DNA of 64,000 bases from Planococcus citri. Lineage: Eukaryota; Arthropoda; Insecta; Hemiptera; Pseudococcidae. The notes under the pieces are model-generated. The model worked only from the letters and a program-made list of their open reading frames with translations. It did no database searches and was not told the origin of the DNA. This document shows positions 11,601-23,180 of the stretch, piece by piece. Each line of letters opens with the position of its first letter. Position 1 is the first letter of the stretch. The position numbers and the translations under genes were made by a program. The stretch spans positions 62,273,469-62,337,468 of the forward strand of contig NC_088677.1 in NCBI RefSeq assembly GCF_950023065.1, written 5' to 3'.

Positions 11601-12720
11601 ATGGTTGCTGAACATGAGACAAAACGATGTGATTATGATATTAAAACTTGAAAGCTGGAGATGAGAGTGATAGATCAAATTTTGGTCCACGTAGGAAGAT
11701 ATTTTGTCGCTTGTTGGCGAAGATACTACGTGGGATATCACGCATATATGATTCTCAAAGTGTTTGAAATATCTTCTAGATTTTCAACAATGGAGATATC
11801 GTATCGATAACTTGAAATTCGTACGAAAGAATTCAATATTCGGCTACGTTTACTGCTTCTGTCGTATCGTTTGATCCTAGTTTCGAAATTTGTCAAAAAG
11901 GTTGGAAGGTTTTGTTTTTTTTTTTTGGCTCATTTGGGTTTTTCTCGAGTTTAATTCAAATGTAGTGTACTGTATCTGAATATTCTGTTCAGATAGCAGA
12001 TGATGGAAATTTTGAAATAGGAAGACGAACCATCTTAATATGGCATCTATTTTTTAAATTTATTTTGAAGGTTATACTTAGTCTGGATAGACTTTTTTTT
12101 GCTGTCGAAATTTGCTCTTGTTTTCAAAATCAAAACCGAATTGAAATTAATAATTTATAACTCGACTTGTACCCGCAGATGATAAAATTTTCCAGTTGAA
12201 TGAGCATCTGTGAAAAGTTTTTACTTTGGACGTGTTTTGCACGTGGTATAATTTTCAACACTGATATTTCTGGTGATTGTAATTTCATTATGCTTATTGT
12301 TTGAATTTTTTGTCACTAATTTATGATGATTAGTTTGTTCTTGTTTTGCATCCGCTAGATACTGAAAGTATTTTTTTTTCATCTCTGCTTCATTTGAGCA
12401 ATCCGTCTTAGCCAATTCGATATTTTTTACAGTGTAGGTGTAGCTATATTTTTCACGAATTTTGAAACAAATCAATTTGAATATAGAGGTGTTCGAACGC
12501 TCTAAGGAAAGCTACAGAAATTACGAAAAACGTAAAAAATTGGGGTTTTTGAGCGCTTATGATGAATTTAGAATTGACTGCCGACTGCTGTACCTAAATT
12601 CAATTTTGGAGCAAACTACATATAAGTAAGACATTTTTTACGTTTTCAGTATTTGCTAGGTGTAATTCTCAAAAAAAGTTTAAAAATCATATAACAGGTG
12701 GTTTACTTGAATACTATTTA
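8641..12720. other. Long unique AT-rich block, no gene recognised
   Basis: Mostly unique sequence with scattered TACCTA, TACGAGTA and TAGGTA words. A frame of 97 codons at 10288-10581 (+) is lysine-rich and resembles no family I know. A possible small RNA-like hairpin lies at 11687-11733 and is listed separately. No repeats longer than a few tens of bases were seen here. Confidence 0.4.
11687..11733. other. Stem-loop with CCACGTAG / CTACGTGG base
   Basis: CCACGTAG (11687-11694) pairs with CTACGTGG (11726-11733). After a five-base bulge, TATTTT and CGC pair with AAGATA and GCG, leaving a loop of about six bases. The stem is short and asymmetric for a microRNA precursor. Function unknown. Confidence 0.35.
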
Positions 12721-13220
12721 CAAATAAAATTTTTTTTCGGTGGCACTGTGTAGATTAGATAGAGATACCAACTCGGGCATTACGTGCATATAGTTTCACG
12801 TTCCCCAACCCCCCCTCCACTATGAGTCAAATCTCCCCAAACTCCGAAAATACCGCATCGTCGTGGCTTGTAACCACTTTCAATTTCGCAACTTCATCTG
12901 CAAAAATTAATTACACTGTCACTTTTTCTGAAAAAAAAAGGATACGTATTATTGTGTGATATTCAGAGTAAATGATAGAACCAATACAAATTTTCAGAAT
13001 GGTACTTATAGCCTGAAACCGAAGCTATAAAAAGATGTAACCAGTTTTTGCTCCATCGCCGTGGACAATTTTTGTTTATTTTTTTCTGGCTCTCCTGTTC
13101 GACTTTTTTTGTAGTGAAATGGCTACACTGTATTGTTTCAGTGATGGCATAAAGAGCTTTATGATGGCAGTGCTGTGCCCATTTCACAACCATCAAGCAA
13201 ATACAGTCAACCAGTCTCCG

Positions 13221-13255
13221 AATGGTAATCTGTGAAAATTGTACAGATTACCATT
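13221..13255. other. Perfect 13-bp stem-loop
   Basis: AATGGTAATCTGT (13221-13233) and ACAGATTACCATT (13243-13255) are exact reverse complements around a 9-base loop. Nearby the phrase CCATCGCCGTGG occurs twice (about 13053 and 13263), with a variant at about 12857, which hints at a decayed repeat from about 12760 to 13300. Confidence 0.6.
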
Positions 13256-13402
13256 TTTCAGATCCATCGCCGTGGCTTATCGTTCTTTTTTTCGTACATC
13301 ATGGATAGTACAGTTTGGTATTTCGTCATGGCTATTCGTGATTTTTTTGTCCACTGCGAAGGAAAGTACCTACCTTATCATGTTTGAATACTCCCATTAA
13401 AA

Positions 13403-13652
13403 TGAAGGGCTAATTGTGAAAGTCGCCTTAGTCATTTTTTTGTTCACACAACTTTAAACATTTTTTTTTCATATTTCATCAATTTTAAAGGGAAAAATGA
13501 GTATTGTAATGCATTCTGGGATAGTTGAAGATGTTTTTTTAATACTTGACCATGAAGTTTTTACATTATCACTGAAGCAGGACAACAATGTTTTCATTGA
13601 TTATGTACAAAAATCACTGCTGACTAAGGCGACTTTCACAATTAGCCCTTCA
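13403..13652. mobile_element. MITE, about 249 bp, with 32-bp perfect terminal inverted repeats
   Basis: The left end 13403-13434 (TGAAGGGCTAATTGTGAAAG, then TCGCCTTAGTCA) is the exact reverse complement of 13621-13652. If the element proper starts at GAAGGGC, both flanks read AAAT, a possible 4-base target duplication. The interior is AT-rich and unstructured. The 63-codon open frame starting at 13497 spans the interior and right end and is not a gene. The perfect ends suggest a fairly recent insertion. Superfamily not assigned. Confidence 0.8.
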
Positions 13653-14675
13653 AATATACCTGATACCTACTTGATGACCTTTTTGTGAGCTAAAGTTACA
13701 AATAACTGCTCCAGTTATACCTATACCTATCCAAAAGTAGTAAATATATATAGCCTTTTTTTCAACATGTGACACCGATTTTTTTAAAGCCCCTGCCCCC
13801 GCCCCTATTGAGGATAACTTGGGCCTGAAGTCATTTTAGGGGTCCTGGGTATGCCTAAAATCAAGTCCCTTTTGAAAAAAAATTCAGAAAAAGGTTTTCA
13901 TTTTTAAAAAATCTTGGTACTGAAATTTAATTTTTTTTGAGAATTACCCTACTGAAGCTTTTCTGACATCAAATTGCCTCATTCAGGGGGTCTCACAGTC
14001 CTGGAAAAGTCCTGATTTTTGCCAATTAGTCCTGCAAGTCCTGCAGTTGATCTGATTTTTATCACTTTTCATAAAAAATCCCTGCTTTTTAAAAATTAAT
14101 TTCTCCTTTTCCTGGAATTTTGAAAAAGTTTTATTGAAAAGCGGTTGAAAAGGGTTCATTTGCTGAATTTTTCAGAACTTGAATTACACATTTTTGAGAA
14201 CTTTTACCCTTCTTTTTTGAAATAAAATTATTATAAGAACATATATTTTTCCTTTTTTTCCTCTTCAAATTTTTTTGGAAGTTTTTTTGTATAATTGTTC
14301 AATTTTTTTCATTTTTAAACTCTTAAACTCTTAGGAAACGTGCTTTGAAGTGATTTTCCGATGGGAAAGGGAGACGACTGGACGTACTTGATATTTGAAA
14401 AAGAATATTGTTCAAGGTCAAGCTGATTGCGAGCTGAAAAGTTTGCAATCACCTATAAATTTCTTCTTCATTCTTTTTTTATTTTTTGAAGTAAATTTTC
14501 GTTTCTTTAGTAAGTTTTTTTACGGTTAAAATAGTAGGTACTAGATAATAATTCCTGCATGTGAATTTCCCACAGTAGTGCAATTCAATTTTTTAAATGA
14601 AAAAATATATCTACATAAAACATGAGCGAATTTGACAAATTTTGTCCAAATTCAGATTGATTCACATTAAAATTT
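13653..14675. other. AT-rich stretch, no gene
   Basis: C-rich phrases near 13787-13805 and repeated 'agtcctg' words near 14000-14045 lie in otherwise AT-rich sequence. No coding signal or clear repeat boundary was seen. Confidence 0.35.
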
Positions 14676-14917
14676 AAAAAAAAAAAAAAATGAGCCTATA
14701 GTCTCCTCTCCAAGGAATGTATATGTTGTTTGCTCAAGTGGACTCAATACTTAAAATTCCAAATATACATAATTTTAATATTCACTGTAACCTTTCTGCC
14801 CCCCTCTCTGCAAGAAGGTCCGACATAATTTCAGAAAATACACAAGATTTTTTTCCAAATTTTCAAAAGTGAACCTCACACATTTTCTGGGGATCCTGTA
14901 TTTTGAGAGAAACAACC
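14676..14917 (-). repeat. Repeat copy A, inverted relative to 16647-16862
   Basis: Its reverse complement matches copy B over its length: GGTTGT.TCTCTCAAAAT, AGGATCCCC, ATGTGTGAGGTT, TGTATTTTCTGAAATTATGT, GAGGGG, AATATTAAAATTAT, TTTGGAATTTTAAG, ATTGAGTCCACTTGAGCAAA, and a homopolymer end. Several small insertions and substitutions separate the copies. Confidence 0.7.
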
Positions 14918-16646
14918 GCCTTGTCTTCTAAAAACACTCATCTGTCTGCACCTACCTACCTACCTACTTTATTTTATTCTCAATTTTGTTGAAATCTAGG
15001 CTCGCTCGCAAAATGACCGGTTAATTTGGTTTAGGTATTTTGGCATCAAATTAATTAGAAAATTACTCTCGCCTTCATTTAATTAAATTCACACTCGTTC
15101 AGTTTCGTGGCGTTTGATTTCGCATTAAAACTGGCCCAAGATACTAACCAAGAGTGCTATTCTTGGCGAATATCCGGCTAGACCGGTGGCTGGCGGCTAC
15201 TGCTACCGGGTATTTTAACGTAGGTATCTCTTTGTATAATGCGAAGGGTTAAACATTGCGGAAACATTCGTCAAGAAAATTCATTTTATAATGCAAATTT
15301 AACGAGTCGGATTCACGATATGGAAAATTATACGCTTTTGACCTCTGTATTTGCACGTATAGGCTTTGAATTTTTGCATGTAGTGTAGGTAAGTGGAGAG
15401 CACGCAACTGAATGTCTGCATGATGAGCTGAGGGTAATGTGAGGAACAGGTAGCCGGTAGATATAGTCTCAGTCGAGTAGATAGGTAAGATTTCATTAAA
15501 CTAACCAAAAAAAACAATAAGATGAATGGAACTGTGATCATAGGAGTTTTTTTATCATATTATGTACCTACCAAATACCCATAGGTTACCTACTCGTTTT
15601 ATAAGCATAAGTAACATAAGGTTTAGAGACCTCCACCTTTACATACAAATACATTACAATACCAACGGATAGGTATAGATAGATAATACATACTGGTAAT
15701 CGATATAAATTAAAATCCATTCTACGAAGTAATAAGCTTTATTACGACCGATAGAAGAACAACTAAAAGAAAAACATGCTAGACAAGGCGACGAGTAGAG
15801 GAGGCAAAAATGCAAGAATTTTGTCTAGCATTCTGGTATCTTTTCTAAGCGACGACGACGAGTCAGTCGGCGTTCTCTGGTCTCCGGTTGTCCGGTTTCG
15901 GCGAGCTGGGACCCCGCGTCCATATATACCAACGACTCAACAGTTAAAGAAACGTGCTGCTCTTGATTTATGGTCATGTACATAGAAAAGACGAGCAAGC
16001 AATAAAGTAATCTGTTGGACGAAAGTTATGCGATTTAAATTTATCACCTTTTCGTTCGATTTGTCCGAAATGTACTCGTATTCTATACGACCGCTCTTGC
16101 TCCACACCACAACTACAGAAGAGAACGGGGTGGGAATCGTGACGAGTGAAATACAAAGCCGATTCTTATTTTGAGATTCTCTCGAAAGCCGATATACATA
16201 AAAGCCCCGCCATTTCTATATAACTTTTAACGCGTGTATAAAAAAGTTAACAGGGATCGTAAAAGTGTGCGATCGTAAAAATCCAAGCTGGCCTTTCTTT
16301 TACAGTTGTTTTTTTTCTTAGTTTTTTTTTCATCATCGAGGCGATAAGGTGTTAACAATAGAGTGGTCGAGATTTATTCGATGTATTGATGATCGAGTCG
16401 AGCTGGTTGTCTGATCTTGGAGAGGTGAATTGGAATTACACAGTTGTGCGAGTACATTACCTATAACAAATTCAGTAAGATGAGCTAAAATTTGGCGAAT
16501 ATGTTGTGATTTTCAAAAAAATGATACCTATGTGTATTACGATGAAAATTCATTGAGTTTTACTGCATGGAAAATATTTACCTATTATTTTTGGCATTTA
16601 CTTATTGTCACAGTTTGAATCTGACAGATTCGCAATTTTATCGAGA
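14918..16646. other. Spacer between two inverted repeat copies; CpG-richer, no gene recognised
   Basis: About 1.7 kb of apparently unique sequence. A (TACC)n run lies near 14952-14970. From about 15845 to 16100 the sequence is richer in CpG (a GACGACGACGAG run, then TCTCCGGTTGTCCGGTTTCGG). It could be ordinary intron, or the inside of a larger element ended by the two repeats. No transposase-like frame was found. Confidence 0.4.
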
Positions 16647-16862
16647 TGGTTGTGTCTCTCAAAATGCAGGATCCCCAAAAAATGTGTGAGGTTAACTTTT
16701 GAAAATGTTCGTGTATTTTCTGAAATTATGTTGGACTTTGGGGGGAGGGGCAGAGGGGTAACAACGAATATTAAAATTATTCATTTGGAATTTTAAGCAT
16801 TGAGTCCACTTGAGCAAAAAACATACTATTCATGATTTGGAGTTTTTTTTTTTTTTAATTTT
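16647..16862 (+). repeat. Repeat copy B, inverted relative to 14676-14917
   Basis: Begins GGTTGTGTCTCTCAAAATGC and ends near CTTGAGCAAAAAACATACTA, followed by TTTGGAG and a T run of about 15. The 63-codon frame at 16605-16796 lies across it and is not a gene. See copy A for the matching words. Confidence 0.7.
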
Positions 16863-17437
16863 ATCCAACTTTTAGAAAAATGTGAATTTCTACACAGTAC
16901 CAGGCACCTATTCAATGTACTAGTATTGAAATCCGGTGAATTGGCTACCCTTTGATTTTTTCATCAATTATGCGATTTTCGAGACTTTTTGAAGCTTTCA
17001 AAATCTCACAAAGCCTTAAATTTTTTGTTTGAGCATCTAAAACTTTTATTGCTAGGACTGCCTTTGAGTTTCCATGCTTTGGTGAAAAAAATTAACCGAG
17101 TTGGCTTAAAAAACAATAAACAAACGAATACCTATTGAAAATACCTACTTAGGGTATTAAAAAATGCAGACGAATGATAAAAGTTCTTTGTTAAAATATG
17201 GAAGAAATGATGTGATTTGGAAACATATGATGATGGTTATTTTCAAAAATTGACCTACGTAGGGCCAAAGTGTCAAAAAATAGTTAAAAAACTACCTGAT
17301 AAAAAATTGAGAATTGAATTTTTTGAAAAATTTGAAAATAAAAGACAATGTAGTTGATATTTGTTAAAATGGCAAGCAATTGAGAAAATTCCCGATACTT
17401 TCAAATAATACTTAATAATAATAAAATGGAGGTAGCT

Positions 17438-18354
17438 AGGGTAAAAGCAGGTAATATGGGGTTGCTAGTAACATGGGGTACCCGCTTTTTTCATATTCTG
17501 TGGGTACTATCCAACAGGAAAAAATTTAAGGAGTGTTTTTAAATGATTCTAAGAATGATCTGATCAGACCCGAGGCGATTGGTCACGTGTACTCTTTTTT
17601 ATTCGTCGGTGGTGACTTTTTCATGCAACCCCAAAACAAATGTCAAGTTTTTTGAAAATTTTGGTGAAAAATACATATTTTTTTGAAATTTCATGCAGAA
17701 CGCGGGAAAGAGCCATGATTTTACTATCTATTTCACACTTTACTTTTTCAGTGAGTCGTTTTTCTGAATTGAAAAAAAATAGAACATTTTTGGCGTTAAA
17801 ATTTTCACATGCTGGTAATATGGGGTACGTTGTTTTTTCGCAGATTTTTGACATATTCTGAACCAAAAATGCATAAAAAAGAACCAAAAGACTAACAAGT
17901 GTAAAAATGATGAATAAAAATCATTTTTCCTGCTTGTTTTATTCGTTTATTTTCATTTTTACAAATAAATACTTCATGTTATCTGCCATTTTTTGGTAAA
18001 TTTTCAACAATTTTTTCAAAAAATCAAAAAATTATGAAAAAAAATCATGGGAAACCATGGTTTGTGCGTGACATAAATGTAAAAACTGGGGAAAAAATAT
18101 TTTTTGGCTTTTTAAAAGTCTTTTTATTGGTACCCCATATTACCTGCACTTTTTCAAAAACTTCGATTTTGAACTTTTTTTTTCAAAAAAAAATTAAAAA
18201 TAGTAAAAATGATTTTTAGTGGCCACAATTTTTATCACAGATGGGTAAATGTTTGAATTTTCGAATGTCGCAAAACTTTTCATTTTTCATCAATTTCTCT
18301 CCATTCAGGAAGAGTTTGAACTTATGTGTACCCCATATTACCTGCGTTTACCCT
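17438..18354. mobile_element. Element of about 0.92 kb with GGGTAAAxGCAGGTAATATGGGG ends
   Basis: The left end at 17438 (AGGGTAAAAGCAGG, then TAATATGGGG) and the right end at 18331-18354 (CCCCATATTA, then CCTGCGTTTACCC) are inverted with one mismatch. The core word recurs inside: AACATGGGGTACC (about 17471), TAATATGGGGTACG (17815) and TACCCCATATTACCTGC (18131). Target duplication is unclear; TA lies before the left GGG but the right flank is TTATA. The two opposing frames at 17621-17887 resemble no transposase. Probably a non-autonomous DNA transposon. Confidence 0.7.
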
Positions 18355-18430
18355 TATAAGTATTTTTTTCTTTTTTAAAAAAAAAAAAACGTCCTTTTTC
18401 TGAATAATATTTAGGTATACTCTGCATCCA

Positions 18431-18471
18431 ACTAATCGAATATTTATTCTGTTTCTTTGTTTCAGGTGAGT
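18431..18471 (+). other. Candidate recursive splice site 2 (AG/GT at 18465/18466)
   Basis: The branch-like word ACTAAT (18431-18436) is followed by a good pyrimidine tract (TTATTCTGTTTCTTTGTTT), CAG ending at 18465, and GTGAGT from 18466. Both halves are close to the metazoan splice consensus. It lies 14.4 kb after site 1. Confidence 0.7.
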
Positions 18472-21400
18472 GTTGTTACTTGTCGTGAAAGGTGTGAAAA
18501 GGTGATAGGTACCTACTTGATAAGTGAGTCAATTATTTTTGATTTATGCAACAATTGTACAAATTAAAAATCATCGACATGAGCTTCAAAAATCACCCAA
18601 GGTAATCACCTACTCGTGAGTCATGAAACGATTGGAGATCTGGGTCACACACCATGCATTTCACCAAAATCTCAGCTGATAATTTTGAGTTGAAAACCTT
18701 TTTCGGTTCCTTTTGAAATTTTCAACTCTACATTTTTTTTCTATAGCAGGCCTCAAACTCAGAACTGTGAGCTAAACTTTTGTGTTCTGACATGATCTGA
18801 ACCACTTTTCATAAAAAACTTTTAGAGGACAATTCACGAGGCTCCTAATTAGAAAACTACCTAGGTACTGATTTTCCATGTAATGTTTTTTCATGATTAT
18901 TTTAAATGCTGCGTTATTGTTTCCAATCTTTTTCTATTCTCTTCCTCCTGTTCTCCTCTTGTGAAAAAACGATTATTTTTTTGAACAATATTTTCTTACA
19001 ATTTTGTTCCTTTATAGTAGATATCATTTTCAACTGAGGTATGGAAAGAATTCACCTAAAAAAACATCATAAAAATTTCCCATTTTTGTGAATTTTTTTT
19101 AAAATTTATTTTGGAGAGAGAAGAGGCAGAGTTTGGAAATAAATTTACCAAATACCTAATTATTCTTCTTGTGGTCTTTTTTTTTCAATTATATTTTTGT
19201 ACTTACATTAGTCATTTTTGTGCAGAAGGGGGTTTGAAGGTCGTTTTGAATTCTTCATCTGGTTTCGAAATTCAACACCTATATTCATTTGACAATGAAA
19301 ATGCTCATAATATATTCTCTTACCATGCTTATCTATTAGGTACACTTTTTGATAAGAACCTCATTTTTTGTCTCACCTACCAAACGTTTAAACGAAACGT
19401 TGGTCACTTTTTGGCAAGAAATAATATTCCTCATCATTTTTTAGAAAAAAGTGAGGGGGAATGTTGAGAAAATTACTCGCTAATTCAATCTCCAAATCAA
19501 CTGCATAGTGCATAGGCCTATATACCTTTACCTACTTCTACTCGAACAATCTACCCATCCAGTTGAATGCATTTTGCACGTTCGTGTGTTCGTGAACTCG
19601 GATCAAGTCAACGTATACACTGCAGCCACACAGCTATTATACTTTATCCACGATGTTTTGATTGAAACAGAGACCATTGTTATGTAATAATTGCGTAAAA
19701 AAAATCTCGATCACGATCTTAATACGATTAAGATTTGATTATACGTTCGAGTCTAATTTTTATAGGTATCTACTAATGCCGCGAATAAGTAAGGATCTCG
19801 CAGCAGTTAATGAGATTATTATACTTATCTAAGTATTCGTCGATGTGGTATAATTACACGATAATATTTCCATCTATAATACTAAATTAAACCCCTACGT
19901 TTATGCTTCCGTTTCGTTGCCTCACTCTGCGTTCAGTTCACCGTCGTCGTTGGTTGTTGTTGTAGTTTTGTTGCTGCAGATGTTGGTTGTAGCCTATGCC
20001 AAAGTATTTTGTACGACCTATAAACTTATACTACGCTGCTGTAGTAAACTTTGCAGACGTTTGATGTTTTGCGAAAGTTTAATTGGTACAGGAATTCGAT
20101 GTTGTTAACTTATAGTACGAGTACTATCGTACATTGCGAACATTGGCTTGATTGATAATAAGTCAAGAAGTATCGATGTATTTCTTATATGTATATTATA
20201 CTTACTTTCAAAGAAGAGAGAATTAGCTGGAGAAGGGGGAGATGAAAATATTACAGTGGTTACTTGGATATTATATATTATTTAGAGTAAGGTAGGTATA
20301 CGTGGAATCGATTACACGGTATAGAGATTTCATATTAATACCTCGAGTCAGCTAAATTTAATATATACCGGGGAGAAAAATACCCCCATTAAGCGCACGC
20401 ATGAAACGTGTTCCTATTTTATTCGTTAATCAATTTGAAAAATTATCGTCAGCGTTTCACTAAATTTGTACCCTACCTACCTATCAAGTAAGTATGGTAA
20501 AATGCGTCAGTGTCATTTCCGTTTTCAAATAGCTCTATTAGTCTTTTTTATTCAAGTTATTAATTTTAAGTCGCATTTCATTCGATGTTTATTAATCATA
20601 ACTACACGAAACGAAGAACAAGGCAAAAAATACTACAGTGAAGATGGCGCACAGAGGTACATAGTGCTGAACGAAAAAAAGATACGCCATCACTATAGCT
20701 AGATGAAAATAGTAAAATGTTAAGGTTTCGGGAAGATAGTAATCAGCCAGCAGACAGTCGTCTTTTTAAATTTTACCTTCGGTAAGAGATTTACGATAAG
20801 CACATCTCCATTAATAAATTTCATATTAAACGACATAATTCAATTTTTTGTTTCTTATTTTTGTCTTATCTGCGGCCATTCTGCCAGTATAACAAAATAG
20901 TCACAAAACAACGTAATTAATAATATTTCACGTTGTTATTTGTCGTACCTATATATCTATACTTACTCTATACTGTATTCAAAGCGCGGATACTCGACAG
21001 AGGTACCAATGGAGAAGAATGCGATAGAGATCGAATATGTAAACGGGTATTATAAAGAATGATACAGGGTGTTTGTAAAACGATTACATACGTTTTATTA
21101 GGCATACGATTACGTAAAAACGTGTAGGTATTTTAAACGGTGGCGATTTTTTTTACCTTTCTGAGGAGATTCCTTTTAGGTGTCCGCATTGCGGTTACCT
21201 TTTTTCTATACAGTAGGAAAAAAAACTCGACTGATTAATTCGTATTTCTAGTGAAAGAGAATTCCGCATCGGAGCTTTTTTTTTGCTTTTTATACTTTTT
21301 AGTCGGTTTTATTCAATGAAAAATTGTTTTTAGAATTCGTGTCTGTGTTTTTTTTTTTTACCTTACCTGATGAGAAGTTGTGTTGGCTGCTGTAAGAAGG

Positions 21401-22440
21401 ATTTTTCTTTTTTAGCTTTCGTATAGTTGGAGTATTTTTACTCAAAGAGATGAGTAGGTAGGTATAGACATAATGAAGGAAAGGTGTTTCGTGTGTACTT
21501 CGATATCGTTGCGTAATATTTAAACGCAGTAGCTGCGTGCGTATTTTTGAAGACTGGAAATTAATATAGAAATAATCGCTTTATCAAGACGAGAACCTGA
21601 AAACGTATGCTCGTAATTTGGGACAGACGCCCTGAGCTGTGCCAATAGCGTTTGGGTGCGACGTTATTAAATTTATAGTTAAATTAGTTTGAATTATTAA
21701 ATTACGTGATTAACGGTATTAATTTAATACGATAGTAAGCAGTATGTACCTATTTGTAGGCAGGGTAGGTACTTACCACGAGTTGAATTATGTACCTAGT
21801 ATCATGTAGCTGTAGTGTAGCTTTGGATGCGAGGGTTAAAATATGAAAGAAAAATGTCCAATTGAGGTTAGATAATATTTAAAAAAGACCTCTGTCAATT
21901 TTTCAATTGGGGGGCGGGGATTGAAAAAATCTGGTACTTGCGTTTACTAAAAAATAATGCCAGTGAGGTTGCCTATCACTAGTACTTATTTGACAGTTGA
22001 TTTTTTCTCTCATTGGCCACAACATATTGACCGATTTTGAAGTATTTCAGACTATAGGAAGGTCAAAAAACGTGTTAGAAAAAAATGATTGGAATCTCGT
22101 GCTTCAATTATTTTTAAAGTCACATTCTCAGATCGAAAGAGCCTGGGACGAAACTAAGGAAGTGTGGGGGAGAGAGTGACACCTCCCTCCAATTTTCAAA
22201 TAGGCATTGAAAAAGTTGAAAAATTCTGGCAAATTTTAAAAATTTTCAGACTTGATAAAAAAGCTATTTTTCCGACTTTTTTGAAATTTGAATCAAGCTT
22301 TTCGGTTTCTGAATTTCTGCGCATAGAAAATGTTATTCTAAATACCTACTCACTTGCTTGACTTTCAAAATTGCCAAATGTGGAGAAATTGACTTCTTGT
22401 AAAAAAAATACCCAATAATTTACTTCTTGTATTAGGTATA
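18472..22440. other. Unique block, no gene recognised
   Basis: A 118-codon frame at 19111-19467 (+) has a hydrophobic stretch but no family resemblance. A TTGTTGTTGT-type run lies near 19950. An ACAGGGTGTTTG word, common at ends of insect transposons, is at 21064. The minus-strand splice-like word at 21360-21370 lacks a pyrimidine tract. Confidence 0.4.
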
Positions 22441-22449
22441 AGTTTTTGA

Positions 22450-22830
22450 AAATATACAGGAATGTTTTTTTTTTTACTTCTCAAAACTCAAATTTTCGAA
22501 AGTTTTCACTCTCAGTTCGGAACTGTTTCCTTTTTTTTTTCAAACTTGGAATTTCCAAAAAATCATCATTCAAATTCTAAAATTTTGAAAAAAAACAAAG
22601 CTTTTTCACTTATAAAAATACGAACTTTTGAAAGCGTTTGCCCTCAGTTCGCGTTCGGGTTTGTTTGCCTTTTCTTAAACTTGGAATTTCTGAAAAATCA
22701 TCATTAAAATCCCAAAATTTTGAAACAGAAAAAATCAAACTCTTCACATAGAAAATATTGCATTTTCACTTATCAAAGCACGAATTTTTGAAAGCTTCTG
22801 CCCTCGTTATTGTACGCTCGGGCTATTTTG
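22450..22830. repeat. Degenerate tandem repeat, unit about 135-160 bp
   Basis: AAACTTGGAATTTC occurs at 22542 and 22677, followed each time by AAAATCATCATT. The phrase CGAA.TTTTGAAAGC.T.TGCCCTC occurs near 22621 and 22781, with a weaker first copy near 22496. A related phrase with CTTCGCTCG appears at about 49560-49730 and, inverted, at about 55757-55782. Confidence 0.65.
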
Positions 22831-23059
22831 TTTCCTTCTTACAAAATAAAAAATTCCATGTTGAAGGCTTCTAAAAATTAAACAGGGAAAACAACAATTT
22901 TTTATAAGGCGTGATGGGCTGTAAGATGACCTACCTTTAATGTCAACTGGCAGAATTGTTTTCTCGTCTTTCGTTTTATTCGACAAAATTGGCATTTTTT
23001 TTCTCATGCAGTATTGGTCGGCAAATGTTCGGTTGCACACACCCTCAAAAAAACCTTTG

Positions 23060-23180
23060 GTTTTGTCGGGCTGGAAAGAGCATGTTCTAAAACCTTCTTG
23101 ACCAAAATTTATTCAGGTGGCAAAGTTTATTTTTGAATTTTTGAAAATTTAAAAATCATAAAAAGCTTTTTAGGGGCGAT
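23060..23180. repeat. Copy of the AGAGCATGT / TTTTTGAAAATT dispersed repeat
   Basis: GGAAAGAGCATGTTCTAAAACC, ACCAAAATTTATTCAGGTGGCAAAG and TTTTTGAATTTTTGAAAATT follow the same order as 6510-6600. The surrounding 22830-23800 is AT-rich with no gene. Confidence 0.5.

Noticed and set aside
19111..19467. 118-codon open frame with a hydrophobic stretch
   Set aside because: The hydrophobic stretch comes from T-rich DNA. No recognisable domain and no supporting context.
21350..21380. CTTACCTGATG on the + strand, i.e. CAGGTAAG on the - strand
   Set aside because: On the - strand no pyrimidine tract precedes the CAG, so it is not a matching recursive site for a - strand gene.
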